Source of the DNA: Candidatus Bathyarchaeia archaeon | GTDB taxonomy: Archaea; Thermoproteota; Bathyarchaeia; Bathyarchaeales; Bathyarchaeaceae | DNA length: 64,000 bases | NCBI GenBank assembly: GCA_035283685.1 | Contig: DATETJ010000011.1 | Location: 157,994 to 221,993, forward strand | Reading direction: 5' to 3' | Shown here: piece after piece, positions 8,706 to 17,534 of the stretch | Layout of the letters: the number at the start of each line of letters is the position of its first letter | How positions within the stretch are numbered: the stretch's first letter is position 1 | Notes under the pieces: generated by a model | What the model saw: the letters and a program-made list of their open reading frames with translations, nothing else | What the model was told of the DNA's origin: nothing | The model's database searches: none | Program-made: the position numbers and the translations under genes

Positions 8706-10178
8706 TCATCTTTGTAGACGCGTGTCCCTTAAGAAATATTTGCATATCTTTCTCAGTTCATTCCGACTAAATAGTTTCCTTGGGTGTTTCACCAGTTTAT
8801 GCAATTCAAATTCTCGCTTAGCATTATCACATACTTTCTGGACATCCTCTGAAGAAAAAGCATCTGTGCTGATATTTGCGCATCCGACCCATAATTTCGA
8901 CAAATCTTCATTTTTCAGATAGCCCATTGATTTGCATTGATCATACAAGTCTGTGCCAGGATAAGGAGTAGCGATGGAAAATTGAGCATGATCAAGATCT
9001 AAAGATTTGGCAAATTCGACGGTGTCCTTCATGGTATCCTTTGTTTCGCCGGGAAGGCCGAGCACAAAGAATCCAACCGTCTCCATGTCCAATCGCTTTA
9101 TGAGCTTTACTACTTCTCTAACTCTAGCTAAGGATAATCCCTTCTCGACTATGCTGTTTAGTATATAGGGATTGCCAGATTCTATTCCAAGAAAAAGTCT
9201 GTAACAACCCGATCTTTTCATAATCTGCAATAGATCTTCATCTAACGTATTTACATGTACACCATTTGGGGTCGTCCATGAAATGTCTACTCCTCTATTC
9301 AGTATCTCTCTGCAGATGTTTCTCATCCTATTCTTATCTAAGGTGAGATTATCGTCTTGAAAATGAATTTCTCGAATTTTATATTTGTCGACTAAGAGTT
9401 CAATCTCGTCCACAACGTTTCTTGGGCTTCTAGCTCTCCAAAAACGTCCCCACACTTTATGTATCACGCAGAAAACGCACCGATTGGGGCATCCACGTGA
9501 AGTGATCATCGTCGTGAAAGGTATACGCTTAGCAGAAATGCCGTTCATCTTATAATCTGCAGAGAGAACGAGATATTCCTTTATAGGAAACAGATGTCTC
9601 GCTGGAAATGGTAATACATCTAGGTCTCTTGGAAAATGCTTCCTCGGATTAATTTTGAGCACGTCATTCTCTCTGAAAACAAGTCCCTGAACAACGTCTA
9701 ATGAACCCCCCTCTTCAAGACAATTTACAAGGGAGAGCATCGAATATTCTCCCTCACCGATTATGACAAAATCAAAGTCTGGGTCTTTCATTACCAATGA
9801 TGGAGCCCCGGAAGGATGCGCGCCTCCCACAACTACGGGTATGTTGGGATCCACCTCTTTGACTAACCTCGCCGTTTTTTGAGCGTTGCGAAACTGACAG
9901 GAAAACATGCATGATATACCAACAATGTCAGGCTCTACTTGTTTGATCCGGGATCTCATCTCATTCCACGACAATCCGACATGGTAGCAATCATCTTCCC
10001 AAATCCGTTGTCTCCAATTTTCAATCACACAATCAATCACTTCAACATCATGACCTGCCTTCTCGAGTAGAGCTGCGATATAAGCAAGCCCTAATGGAGG
10101 GCTTCTATGAACAAAATATTCTTCTCCTGCTAAATATGAGTCAGGTGGATAAACTAGCAGTACTTTCATCTCAATCAC
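8706..10178 (-). CDS. cobalamin-binding-type radical SAM protein
   Basis: A 490-residue protein with two domains. Residues 1-150 form a Rossmann-like B12-binding domain of the BchE/P-methylase type (KVLLVYPP, then GLAYIAALLEKAGHDVEVID and IVGISCMF). Residues 220-430 form the radical SAM barrel with the cluster motif C230-x3-C234-x2-C237 in SRGCPNRCVFC. Such enzymes methylate unactivated carbons or rearrange carbon skeletons. Placement among glycosyltransferases suggests a sugar, polyprenol or lipid substrate, which is inference. The gene overlaps its upstream neighbour by 8 bases, so the two are co-translated. A second ATG three codons in is an alternative start. Confidence 0.87.
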   Translation of the reverse strand: MIEMKVLLVYPPDSYLAGEEYFVHRSPPLGLAYIAALLEKAGHDVEVIDCVIENWRQRIWEDDCYHVGLSWNEMRSRIKQVEPDIVGISCMFSCQFRNAQKTARLVKEVDPNIPVVVGGAHPSGAPSLVMKDPDFDFVIIGEGEYSMLSLVNCLEEGGSLDVVQGLVFRENDVLKINPRKHFPRDLDVLPFPARHLFPIKEYLVLSADYKMNGISAKRIPFTTMITSRGCPNRCVFCVIHKVWGRFWRARSPRNVVDEIELLVDKYKIREIHFQDDNLTLDKNRMRNICREILNRGVDISWTTPNGVHVNTLDEDLLQIMKRSGCYRLFLGIESGNPYILNSIVEKGLSLARVREVVKLIKRLDMETVGFFVLGLPGETKDTMKDTVEFAKSLDLDHAQFSIATPYPGTDLYDQCKSMGYLKNEDLSKLWVGCANISTDAFSSEDVQKVCDNAKREFELHKLVKHPRKLFSRNELRKICKYFLRDTRLQR

Positions 10179-11646
10179 GATTTTTCTTCTTTAACAGGTT
10201 CGTAATTGTATACGCGCCTTTCTTTGCAAAGCCTACCTTGTCTTTTACAGCAAGAAAATGAAGAAAATGCATAGGCAAGAATCTGATGTTCTTTCTCGCC
10301 AACGTTTCCAGTCCCTTCTGAGCACGAACCTCGTAATTAGCTCGCCTCACAATTCTCTCTAGGTCTTCAGTACTTAGGTATCGCGTACGAACTACAGAAC
10401 AAGTGTAGGTATCCATTTTAGATAAATCACTGTCACTAATTAGTCCTTCACTATTCGCCATTTCGGAGAATTTTGTCCCAGGGTAAGGAGATGCTATAGA
10501 AAACTGAACAGCGGTTCTGAGCCCCTTTGCAAAATTAATCGTTGCAAGCGCAGTATCCCAATTCTCTTCAGGCAACCCCAACATAAAAAAAGCAAGTGGA
10601 ACTACACCTAAACTCCTTGCTCGTTCAACAATTTTTCGAACATGATCCAAATAGGCGTCAGCAGAAAATTTGGGGAGGAGTCGACCCATACTGTCTAAGA
10701 TTCTTTTGCTACCAGACTCGACTCCCAAAAGCATTTCACAGCAGCCTGCCTTAGCCAACAGCCCCAAAAGCTCAAAGTCTACAGTCTCAGGTCTTGTTTC
10801 TACAATCCAGTCAACATCTACCTTCTTCTGCATAATGAGTCTACAGATATCCTTCGCACGCTCTTTAAGAAAAGAAAAAGTTGGATCTCTAAACTGAATC
10901 AGCTTGGCACCAAAACGTTCCTTGAGATACCGCATTTCATTTACTACGTTTTCAGGACTCCTAAAACGATATTCTAGCCCTTGACTAATCACATAAGGAC
11001 AATAGAAACAGCCATAGGGACAACCTCTGCTTGAAGATATAGTGAAGAAAAACCTTTTGTAAGGCAAAAGATGCCAAGCTGGATATGGTAATGCATCGAG
11101 ATTTTTTAATAAAGGAGCATCCCCTGTTGAAACCAACCCTTCACTGCGCCGAAAAACTAGCCCTTTCATCGACACTAGACTTTTATGAGCATGAATGCAA
11201 CCAATGAGATCGGGCAAGACATTTTCTGGCTCACCAAGTACGCCAAAATCTGCTCCGGACAAATTTAGTGTTTTTGTGGGAAAAACTCTTACCATCGGTC
11301 CAATCATTATCAGTGTTATTTCTTCGCTTTGCTTCTTGAGTTGTCTTGCGAAACTGCAATCTAGATTAAAAGTCGGCGTAGACGTTAAAACTACTGCAAC
11401 CCGTGGTTCAAAGCTGCAACAATTTTTGATGGCCTTTTTCTCATCGTAATTCATAGCGCTACAGTCAAGAACTCTTAAGGGAAATCTGCGTCTTTCCAAA
11501 ACCGAAGCACTATATAGAAGCGTCAATGGAGGGAATGCAATTTGCTCTTTTGTCCGCAAAACTCCAAATCCGCCTGCAGCATCTCTATCAGCAACAAGGT
11601 TTCTTGGATTTGGAGGATTTATCAACACTACATTGGGCCTGGCCAT
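10171..11646 (-). CDS. cobalamin-binding-type radical SAM protein (paralogue)
   Basis: A 491-residue protein from the ATG at 11646. The frame stays open to a TTG at 11721, but that extension contains two GCGCGC tracts of the kind found in spacers, so I treat it as leader. The N-terminal B12-type domain begins ARPNVVLINPPNP. The radical SAM motif is SRGCPYGCFYC with Cys209, Cys213 and Cys216. The C-terminal half shares QFSIA-PYPGT and neighbouring segments with the next gene, so the pair arose by duplication or co-selection. Likely a methylase or other tailoring enzyme of the glycan or lipid pathway; substrate unknown. Confidence 0.85.
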   Translation of the reverse strand: MARPNVVLINPPNPRNLVADRDAAGGFGVLRTKEQIAFPPLTLLYSASVLERRRFPLRVLDCSAMNYDEKKAIKNCCSFEPRVAVVLTSTPTFNLDCSFARQLKKQSEEITLIMIGPMVRVFPTKTLNLSGADFGVLGEPENVLPDLIGCIHAHKSLVSMKGLVFRRSEGLVSTGDAPLLKNLDALPYPAWHLLPYKRFFFTISSSRGCPYGCFYCPYVISQGLEYRFRSPENVVNEMRYLKERFGAKLIQFRDPTFSFLKERAKDICRLIMQKKVDVDWIVETRPETVDFELLGLLAKAGCCEMLLGVESGSKRILDSMGRLLPKFSADAYLDHVRKIVERARSLGVVPLAFFMLGLPEENWDTALATINFAKGLRTAVQFSIASPYPGTKFSEMANSEGLISDSDLSKMDTYTCSVVRTRYLSTEDLERIVRRANYEVRAQKGLETLARKNIRFLPMHFLHFLAVKDKVGFAKKGAYTITNLLKKKNRD

Positions 11647-11673
11647 GTCTTTTTTCCACGCTAAGTCGTTTAA

Positions 11674-11697
11674 GCGCGCTAAGAGGAATGCGCGCGC
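11674..11697. other. paired GCGCGC elements upstream of radical SAM operon
   Basis: AGCGCGCT (11673-11680) and GCGCGCGC (11690-11697) lie 28 to 51 bases upstream of the ATG at 11646. Read on the minus strand the first runs into TTAAAC, similar to the GCGCGC-TTAAA block at 7388. They may mark the promoter or a protein-binding site. Another GCGCGTGCGC tract is at 11731-11740. Confidence 0.4.
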
Positions 11698-11944
11698 ATA
11701 GAACAATACCTCAAAAGTCAACAGGCCATTGCGCGTGCGCTAACCAAAACATTATCATAACTTTCTCGACTCAATTCGCCTACAACTTGCCCTATCGTTT
11801 TCCCTTCATTCAGAGTTGGAATGACGACAGTAATGTCCCTCTTGCCTACAGCCACCTGCATCCCTTCACAACCTTATGCTTCAAAATTTCGAACGAAAGG
11901 ACACCCACAGCACGCGCGAAGCGAACCAAAAAACACAGAAATTA

Positions 11945-12541
11945 CTAACCCGTCATGTTGACCCAGAATCCAACAAAGCGGTCATGATAATGAAACTCCC
12001 GCAACGCGTTATCATAAAGCCAAAGTTCAAAAAACAACTGGTAATAGAATCCGCTGTACTCTGAACTCCACTTGGAAAGACAGTCAACTTGAAAATCCAC
12101 GTCATCTATTGATAAACTACTGACCAAGGAAGAATCTTCTCTAAAGAACACGTTTCGGATCATGAAATTGAAAGCCATTTCCCATTTCTGACCATCGGCA
12201 AGAAATACACGAAACTCATAGACCAAGGGCAACGGACTAGGTTTAGAGTTCAAAGAATCCGGTGCCGGCTGAGTTAGATTTCGAAACTTCACATAGACGG
12301 CATAATAAGCTGAACGGCCCAAATCATTGCGTACGCCAAAAAAAAGGCCATACTGCTTATTAGCACTGACATTAAAAGGATATCCCTCAGACATTCGCGT
12401 CGGACCCAAAATCCAAATCTCAGAAAAAAGCTCCATGCTCCTCGGAAAAGGAAGGAGCATAACAAGTGCAGGATAGGACGCAATCAAAATCAACAGCAAA
12501 CTACCAGCTAAGAAAAAATTGAGATACCCCTTAAGGCTCAT
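11945..12541 (-). CDS. single-pass membrane protein, DUF1616-like
   Basis: A 198-residue protein with one N-terminal membrane segment (about 9-31). The extracellular domain begins FSEIWILGPTRMSEGYPFNV, contains GLFFGVRNDLGRSAYYAVYVKF, and ends with a beta-rich ELWLYDNALREFHYHDRFVGFWV stretch. This resembles the DUF1616 type found beside archaeal surface-glycan genes. That assignment rests on my reading of the pattern, not on a search. It overlaps the upstream small membrane protein gene by 11 bases. Likely located on the outer face of the cell; function unknown. Confidence 0.6.
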   Translation of the reverse strand: MSLKGYLNFFLAGSLLLILIASYPALVMLLPFPRSMELFSEIWILGPTRMSEGYPFNVSANKQYGLFFGVRNDLGRSAYYAVYVKFRNLTQPAPDSLNSKPSPLPLVYEFRVFLADGQKWEMAFNFMIRNVFFREDSSLVSSLSIDDVDFQVDCLSKWSSEYSGFYYQLFFELWLYDNALREFHYHDRFVGFWVNMTG

Positions 12542-13040
12542 CTGGAGATCCCTCCGGTTTCATTCCCAAAACACGCCGATAATAGCGACGCTTGAAAAAG
12601 CGCCAACCGATAAAACTTCCACTAGCAATAATCCCTATAGAAGACATCGATCCGGCAATTGCGACAAAAAAACGTTCATGCCACGACTTTTCAGCCAAAT
12701 CCCTCAAACCAGCAGCTTCTGACTCAACAACAACTCCAATTTCCTTGCTTCGCTCAGCTAACCTCGACGCATTCTCAAAATCTCCAATCCTAAATGAGAA
12801 GCGCGCCTGAACTAAAAGCTGCTCAGCAGAATTCAAGCTAATCAATAGACGCGAGACATTAGCCCCGGCTTGTTCAGCCTCCAAGACAGTTTGAAACGCA
12901 GAGTTTATTATATCTTCGCCATTTGAGATAGCCAATGCCACCGTATCTTCACCAGCTGCTGCAAAGCGTGCGCCAACAGAAAACCAAGATGCTAAAACCA
13001 GAACAGTTATGAATACAAGTGAAGGTCTCAGAATAGACAT
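12531..13040 (-). CDS. secreted/membrane helical protein of glycan cluster
   Basis: A 169-residue protein: signal peptide or anchor at 5-28 (VFITVLVLASWFSVGARFAAA), a helical ectodomain with TPR-like spacing (AEQLLVQARFSFRIGDFENASRLAERSKE), a membrane segment at about 126-148 (FFVAIAGSMSSIGIIASGSFIGW), and a basic cytoplasmic tail. It is co-translated with the DUF1616-like gene. Pairs of this architecture occur next to archaeal polysaccharide genes, so a shared envelope role is plausible. No enzyme motif is visible. Confidence 0.65.
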   Translation of the reverse strand: MSILRPSLVFITVLVLASWFSVGARFAAAGEDTVALAISNGEDIINSAFQTVLEAEQAGANVSRLLISLNSAEQLLVQARFSFRIGDFENASRLAERSKEIGVVVESEAAGLRDLAEKSWHERFFVAIAGSMSSIGIIASGSFIGWRFFKRRYYRRVLGMKPEGSPDEP

Positions 13041-13073
13041 GTATCTTCACGTCAGAGCGTCTTTTTCAATTGC

Positions 13074-13082
13074 CGCGCGCGC
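13074..13082. other. GCGCGCGC spacer element
   Basis: CGCGCGCGC sits in the 116-base spacer between the small membrane protein gene (start 13040) and the end of the next GT4 gene. It is followed by TATTTC, as the element at 24885 is followed by TATTTTT. Function unknown. Confidence 0.35.
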
Positions 13083-13156
13083 TATTTCAAATGCCTCTGA
13101 ACGCACGCTCAGAACTTTGCAGTTTCAGTAGTGTCAAAATCCAGTTCTGGGCGCTA

Positions 13157-14356
13157 TTACGTTTGATAAAGTGACGAATAAATTATAGATGCAAAAAGCG
13201 CTGCCGAGTTTGTCCATGTTCGATTCAAAGCGTTTCTATAACCTGTTTCTACCTTTTGATACACTTCGGTTTTTCCGTGTGCACGTGCTTTGGCTATGCA
13301 CAGAAGTTGTTGGGCGTAGTCTTCAGGTGTTAAAGCTGTTAGCACGCAATCGGAATTTCTTAGAACTTCAGGGATAGGAGTAGATATGACAGGTATTTTT
13401 TGAGACAGGTATTCCCACATCTTGTTGGGCGCAGCGTAGTAAGCCGTTAGATTCAAAACGTCAAAAGGCATTACGCCTACATCAAATTCGGCAATGTACT
13501 CTGGTACCTCCTCGTACGGCACAAAGCCTAAGAATTCTGTATGTTTCTCAACTTGTGCGTGCCTAACCCACTGCATCACTTTCTCTGAATACTTAGTAAA
13601 CAATTTGCCGCCTATTATCAAGAGCTTCACAGGCAACCCTTTCTTTCTAGCCAAGGCAACCCCATCAATCAAACTTCTCATATCAAGCCAGAACTCTAAG
13701 CTTCCAACGTAACCCACGACCAAATCCTCCTCACTATACCCCAATTTTTCTCGCAAATTGTTTCCCTCACGCAGCTTGAGGAAGCACTCCGCTATTCCAT
13801 TGGGAATCAGCGCAACGCTGCGTGCCCCAGCGCGCGCGCTATATTCTACCAATGCTTGGGAGGCCGCAGTTACCACAGATACACGTTTTATCATGTAGCG
13901 TAATATGAGGTCAAATACTTTAGTGAGTAATATGCCAGTTGCGCTCCTCACGTCAGACACATAGCCTGCGGCGCTTGTAGGATAGTAGTCAGGCAAATCG
14001 AAAATGATGGGAACATCAAGACCTGATATCCTCTCTGCGATGCTATAGGCAAAAGGTGCGGCTAAATTGGATAACACAACCACATCTATGTTTTCCTTTC
14101 TAACTATTCTTCTTATCTGGGAAGCATAATTGATACCGTTTATCAAATAATGCAGAGCCACTTGGCCCATTCTTTTTTCATCTAACTCATGCAAAATCAG
14201 TTTTGTCTTTAGCTTAGGCCTGTCAAACAGTCTAAACCTAATCGCATGTACCTCAAAATCCTTTTCGTTATTTATCCTGTCGAACAATTGGTTGTGCCTT
14301 TGGGGGAAAGGATGACCTACGTAGTCACTGCTAGGAACCAGCAAAACCTTGATCAT
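13157..14356 (-). CDS. GT4-like glycosyltransferase
   Basis: A 399-residue GT-B enzyme starting MIKVLLVPSSDYVGHPFPQR. The C-terminal half has VGYVGSLEFWLDM (donor domain first strand), DVGVMPFDVLNL, and the nucleotide-sugar segment NKMWEYLSQKIPVISTPI in place of the classical E-x7-E loop, as in a subgroup of GT4 enzymes with a conserved K-x-E-Y motif. Length is normal. It lies 43 bases downstream of a DPM1-like GT2 gene, in the same direction. Donor and acceptor unknown. Confidence 0.8.
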   Translation of the reverse strand: MIKVLLVPSSDYVGHPFPQRHNQLFDRINNEKDFEVHAIRFRLFDRPKLKTKLILHELDEKRMGQVALHYLINGINYASQIRRIVRKENIDVVVLSNLAAPFAYSIAERISGLDVPIIFDLPDYYPTSAAGYVSDVRSATGILLTKVFDLILRYMIKRVSVVTAASQALVEYSARAGARSVALIPNGIAECFLKLREGNNLREKLGYSEEDLVVGYVGSLEFWLDMRSLIDGVALARKKGLPVKLLIIGGKLFTKYSEKVMQWVRHAQVEKHTEFLGFVPYEEVPEYIAEFDVGVMPFDVLNLTAYYAAPNKMWEYLSQKIPVISTPIPEVLRNSDCVLTALTPEDYAQQLLCIAKARAHGKTEVYQKVETGYRNALNRTWTNSAALFASIIYSSLYQT

Positions 14357-14399
14357 GAAAAAACACTTTCTTCAAAAAGCACATACGCGCTAAAATCGC

Positions 14400-15356
14400 T
14401 CAGCTTTTCCTCGTTTGCCTCATTATGCGTTTTTCCATCCTTCTGAACAGAAGCGATATGGTGGCCACAGTTAAGCCCTGGGACCCCAAAAGCAGCAACA
14501 TCAGACCACTCAGAGCATAATCGCCGCGCCATGCCCCGCTTGACACTCTTTCCAATACTGTCCACAAGAGTATGACTGATGCAGGAATGACTGCTAAAGA
14601 CACAAGACCAGAAAACAATAGAACTGGATTATAACGATGAGCTAAACCAAAAATCGTTCGCATAATCTGGAACCCGTGCTTCCAGCTGCTAAGCTTCTGA
14701 GAACCTAGCCGCTTCCTATACGCTATCGGAACCTCCGTGACCCTACCGTTCATGGCAGTCTGAGCCGCAATCTCCACTTCCACATCAAAACCTAGGGCAT
14801 TCAACTCGAGTTCCCGAGCCGCGTGAGTGTCCATCAGATACATTCCAGAACAGACGTCACTCAGTTTGGTTCCCATGAGCAAATTAAACGTCTTGGTGAT
14901 CAACCAATTCCCGAAGCGATTTGTGCGTGGGATATTTTTTCTTCCGTTAGCGCGCACCCCAATTATTTGGTCATACTTGTCAGCATGAACCAAAAGGTTG
15001 TCAATGTCCTTCGGATCATAAGTGAGATCTCCATCCATGACAAGTAGATACGGCGTCTTCACATTCTCAATAGCTGTTTCAATAGCACCGCACTTTCCTC
15101 TACTATGCTGAGAAACAACGTAGCAGCCGTTAGACTCAGCAATTTTCACCGTACCATCAGTCGAATAACCATCAACAACAAGAATATTATGATAGCCCAC
15201 TTGCTTCAACTCTGTGACAACTGACTCGATTGCCTCCTCCTCATTAAGAGTGGGCAAGACTATCGTAACGTCATCCTTACTCCTTAACATTTCTGTCATC
15301 TCCGCAATTCGAGTCAGAATCCACTGTCGAATAGGTTGCGCGCCCGAAACAAACAT
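14400..15356 (-). CDS. DPM1-like polyprenyl-phosphate glycosyltransferase (GT2)
   Basis: Up to 318 residues. The catalytic domain runs from VTIVLPTLNEEEAIE (about 30-44) through NILVVDGYSTDGT to VMDGDLTYDP, where DGD binds metal. Two membrane segments follow at the C-terminus (about 240-262 and 276-305). This is the layout of membrane-anchored dolichyl-phosphate mannose or glucose synthases, which charge polyprenyl phosphate for GT-C enzymes such as the 586-residue protein in this cluster. The long N-terminus may not be translated: ATGs at 15299 and 15290 fit the family better, and a GCGCGC tract lies at 15338-15343. Confidence 0.86.
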   Translation of the reverse strand: MFVSGAQPIRQWILTRIAEMTEMLRSKDDVTIVLPTLNEEEAIESVVTELKQVGYHNILVVDGYSTDGTVKIAESNGCYVVSQHSRGKCGAIETAIENVKTPYLLVMDGDLTYDPKDIDNLLVHADKYDQIIGVRANGRKNIPRTNRFGNWLITKTFNLLMGTKLSDVCSGMYLMDTHAARELELNALGFDVEVEIAAQTAMNGRVTEVPIAYRKRLGSQKLSSWKHGFQIMRTIFGLAHRYNPVLLFSGLVSLAVIPASVILLWTVLERVSSGAWRGDYALSGLMLLLLGSQGLTVATISLLFRRMEKRIMRQTRKS

Positions 15357-15433
15357 TCAACTTTTCTGGAATTTAAACAACAATGAAATAAACCGAGTCA
15401 AATATCTATATCAAAAGTCTAGAGAAAACCATG

Positions 15434-15706
15434 TCAAAGTTGCAGCGCGCCTCCACTTTCAAGGCGCAAAACCCTATTCATAACCATCTCATCACCTTCA
15501 GAAGACCTCAAACGAGCAAGTTCGAGGTCTTCATCTGAAGTTTCAGGATGATCATCTCCAACAACACGTAATAATGCCTGATCAAGCTCATCCAAGAAAA
15601 GATCCCTCTGCGTACTCCGCAACCCTTTCACCCAAACTGGCGTGCGCAAAACAATTCCTGAGACAAAAAGCAACCTAACAGCCGACAAAATGAACAACCA
15701 CAGCAC
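15434..15706 (-). CDS. small membrane protein, unknown function
   Basis: A 90-residue frame with a GTG start at 15706, 15 bases after the winged-helix gene and in the same direction. It has a hydrophobic N-terminal segment (LWLFILSAVRLLFVSGIVL, residues 2-20) and an acidic middle (DELDQALLRVVGDDHPETSDEDLELARL). I do not recognise a family. Position suggests co-transcription with the regulator. A GCGCGC tract near its 3' end (15445-15450) is a caution, since such tracts mark spacers elsewhere. Confidence 0.45.
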   Translation of the reverse strand: MLWLFILSAVRLLFVSGIVLRTPVWVKGLRSTQRDLFLDELDQALLRVVGDDHPETSDEDLELARLRSSEGDEMVMNRVLRLESGGALQL

Positions 15707-15721
15707 GTTTTGCTTTGATAT

Positions 15722-16144
15722 TCACACGGAAACTTCTTTTCTATTTGCTATTCGCTTGGAATTGCATTCATTGTTGAAACACATGTTCTCGAGCAGAAGC
15801 TTGTCCTTGTGAGCGCCATTTATTTCCTCATTAATTCTCCTATTCCGCTCAAGGTAATCGTCATACATTTGAAGAAAATCCTTCCCCCTCTTCGTAATCA
15901 AGTAACAAGAATCATCGTGACAATCTATCAAGCCACTCTCCAAAAGACTCTTCAAATACTTCTCCGACTGTCGGAAACTCAAATTGGCCTGATACATCAT
16001 CCTCGTCTTCCTAACCTTCACTGAAGCAATAAGTAGCATGTCTCTTACAATTTCCAGACTGTACCGATACTTCTTACCTGCGCGCTCACGCGCTTGATCA
16101 AAATTCAAAATCCTAGACAAGCCAGACCACTCACCATACACCAA
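15722..16144 (-). CDS. winged-helix transcriptional regulator (HTH_45-like)
   Basis: A frame of 140 residues. The winged helix runs from about 27 to 100: RYSLEIVRDMLLIASV, then VRKTRMMYQANLSFRQSEKYLKSLLESGLI (recognition region), then a wing ending YLITKRGKDFLQMYDDYLE. This is the compact archaeal single-wing family whose members often sit beside surface-glycan genes. The N-terminal 25 residues may be overcalled. A relative is at 18586-18894. It is transcribed away from nothing obvious, but lies directly downstream of the epimerase gene, so it may sense or control the glycan cluster. Confidence 0.8.
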   Translation of the reverse strand: MVYGEWSGLSRILNFDQARERAGKKYRYSLEIVRDMLLIASVKVRKTRMMYQANLSFRQSEKYLKSLLESGLIDCHDDSCYLITKRGKDFLQMYDDYLERNRRINEEINGAHKDKLLLENMCFNNECNSKRIANRKEVSV

Positions 16145-16194
16145 AACGCGATATCCAAGAGATGAGAATCAGCTAGGAAGGAGTCATGAACGTC

Positions 16195-17223
16195 CTACTT
16201 CTTCATATGATGATGAAGCGCACGCGTATGATAGTGTTTGTCACCTTCTCTAATATGCCGTAAAAGTTCACGACAGCTCAATTTGATAGCTCCTTCACTG
16301 TTCAGCGAAGGTTTCCATCCGAGATTAATCAACCTATCAGAAGAAAGCAACATCGCCTTGACATCTCCCCTCCACCCACGTCCCCCATCAACTCCACCAG
16401 TTACCCTGAATTCCACGTTCTGAAGCCCCATCTCAGCGACAACAATTTCCGCAATGCGCTTCACACAGACCTGATCAAACGACCCTACGTTGTAAACCTC
16501 AAAAGCCCTTTCCGAAACAAGGAAACTATCAAACGCGCGAATCAAGGAATCCACAAAATCGCTAATGTGCAAATACGACTTGCTTTGATTTCCATCTCCT
16601 AAAATTTCAAGTTCCTTAGGGTTGCGCCGAAGTTTGTCAATAAAATCTGCAACTATGCCATGATTTGACCTCTCGCCCACAATATTGGCGACACGAAGAA
16701 TAACACCTCGAAGATCAAACATACGACAATAGGAACTAATCAAAGACTCGCAACCCAACTTTGAAGCTCCATAAACAGAAATGGGCAAAAGAGGTCCATA
16801 ATCTTCAGGAGTAGGAAAGACCGTAGGTTCACCATAAACAGTTGAAGAGGAAACAAAAACAATCACTTTAGAATTCTTACTCTCTCGCATAGCTTCCAAA
16901 ACATTAAACGTAACCAACAAATTCTCACGAAAATGAACCGAAGGCTCAGCCATCTCAACACGAACCTCAGGGTTAGCAGCCAAATGAAAAACCACATCAA
17001 CCCCATCAACACAATTCTTGGCAACATCCAAATCCTTCAAATCACCACGAACAAATCTAAAACGAGAATTACCCAACCAACCCTGAATGTTCCCTAAAAT
17101 ACCACTATTAAGATTATCAACAACCCTGACAAAACACCCCATACCCATGAAACAGTCAACCAAATGAGAGCCAATAAAACCCGCACCACCAGTCACCAAA
17201 ACTCTAGAAGACCCACCCACCAC
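16195..17223 (-). CDS. NAD-dependent epimerase/dehydratase, UDP-glucose 4-epimerase-like
   Basis: A 342-residue short-chain dehydrogenase of the extended type. The NAD-binding motif is VTGGAGFIGSH (about 10-20). FVSSSTVYG and then YGASK (Tyr-x3-Lys) give the catalytic serine/tyrosine/lysine set. FHLAANPEV is typical of GalE and related sugar-nucleotide enzymes. It would supply a nucleotide sugar to the glycosyltransferases next to it. The start is a GTG at 17223 with GGGGAT just upstream. A 22-base inverted repeat at 17248-17269 lies just before the gene and may be an operator. Confidence 0.87.
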   Translation of the reverse strand: MVGGSSRVLVTGGAGFIGSHLVDCFMGMGCFVRVVDNLNSGILGNIQGWLGNSRFRFVRGDLKDLDVAKNCVDGVDVVFHLAANPEVRVEMAEPSVHFRENLLVTFNVLEAMRESKNSKVIVFVSSSTVYGEPTVFPTPEDYGPLLPISVYGASKLGCESLISSYCRMFDLRGVILRVANIVGERSNHGIVADFIDKLRRNPKELEILGDGNQSKSYLHISDFVDSLIRAFDSFLVSERAFEVYNVGSFDQVCVKRIAEIVVAEMGLQNVEFRVTGGVDGGRGWRGDVKAMLLSSDRLINLGWKPSLNSEGAIKLSCRELLRHIREGDKHYHTRALHHHMKK

Positions 17224-17247
17224 ATCATCCCCTTAAAACAGCCACTA

Positions 17248-17269
17248 CTCTATTTGGAACCAAATAGAG
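17248..17269. promoter_or_regulatory. 22-bp inverted repeat upstream of epimerase gene
   Basis: CTCTATTTGG and its exact reverse complement CCAAATAGAG are separated by AA. The repeat centre is about 35 bases upstream of the GTG start at 17223. Near-perfect symmetry over 22 bases and the promoter-proximal position point to a dimeric regulator site. No T-run follows on the minus strand, which argues against a terminator. Confidence 0.55.
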
Positions 17270-17318
17270 GGGGCCTACAACAATTGCACAACACACAAAC
17301 GCCCACTCACAGCATCAC

Positions 17319-17510
17319 TCAACTCGCCTTCTTACCAAGTCTCCTATGAAACCACCAAATCCAAACCCTAGTCCTCAACCGATAATACACCGTGAACAGC
17401 CGACCCACCACTCCTGCCATAAAGTCACAAACCCCACACGTCGAAACAGCGCACCACAACCAAAGCGGCACAATTAGGAAGAAAAGACCATCAAAATCAT
17501 TTCCAGACAC
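17319..17510 (-). CDS. possible small membrane protein
   Basis: A 63-residue frame beginning MSGNDFDGLFFLIVPLWLWC, with one membrane segment (about 9-27) and a basic, tryptophan-rich C-terminus (RTRVWIWWFHRRLGKK). It lies upstream of the epimerase gene on the same strand. No clear ribosome site is seen. It may be a genuine small envelope protein or a chance frame in a biased stretch. Confidence 0.35.
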   Translation of the reverse strand: MSGNDFDGLFFLIVPLWLWCAVSTCGVCDFMAGVVGRLFTVYYRLRTRVWIWWFHRRLGKKAS

Positions 17511-17534
17511 ATACTAGGCTAAAAGCGCACGCAC

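Noticed and set aside
11647-11721. 25-residue N-terminal extension of the second radical SAM protein
   Set aside because: It contains two spacer-type GCGCGC tracts, starts at a TTG without a ribosome site, and precedes the conserved domain.
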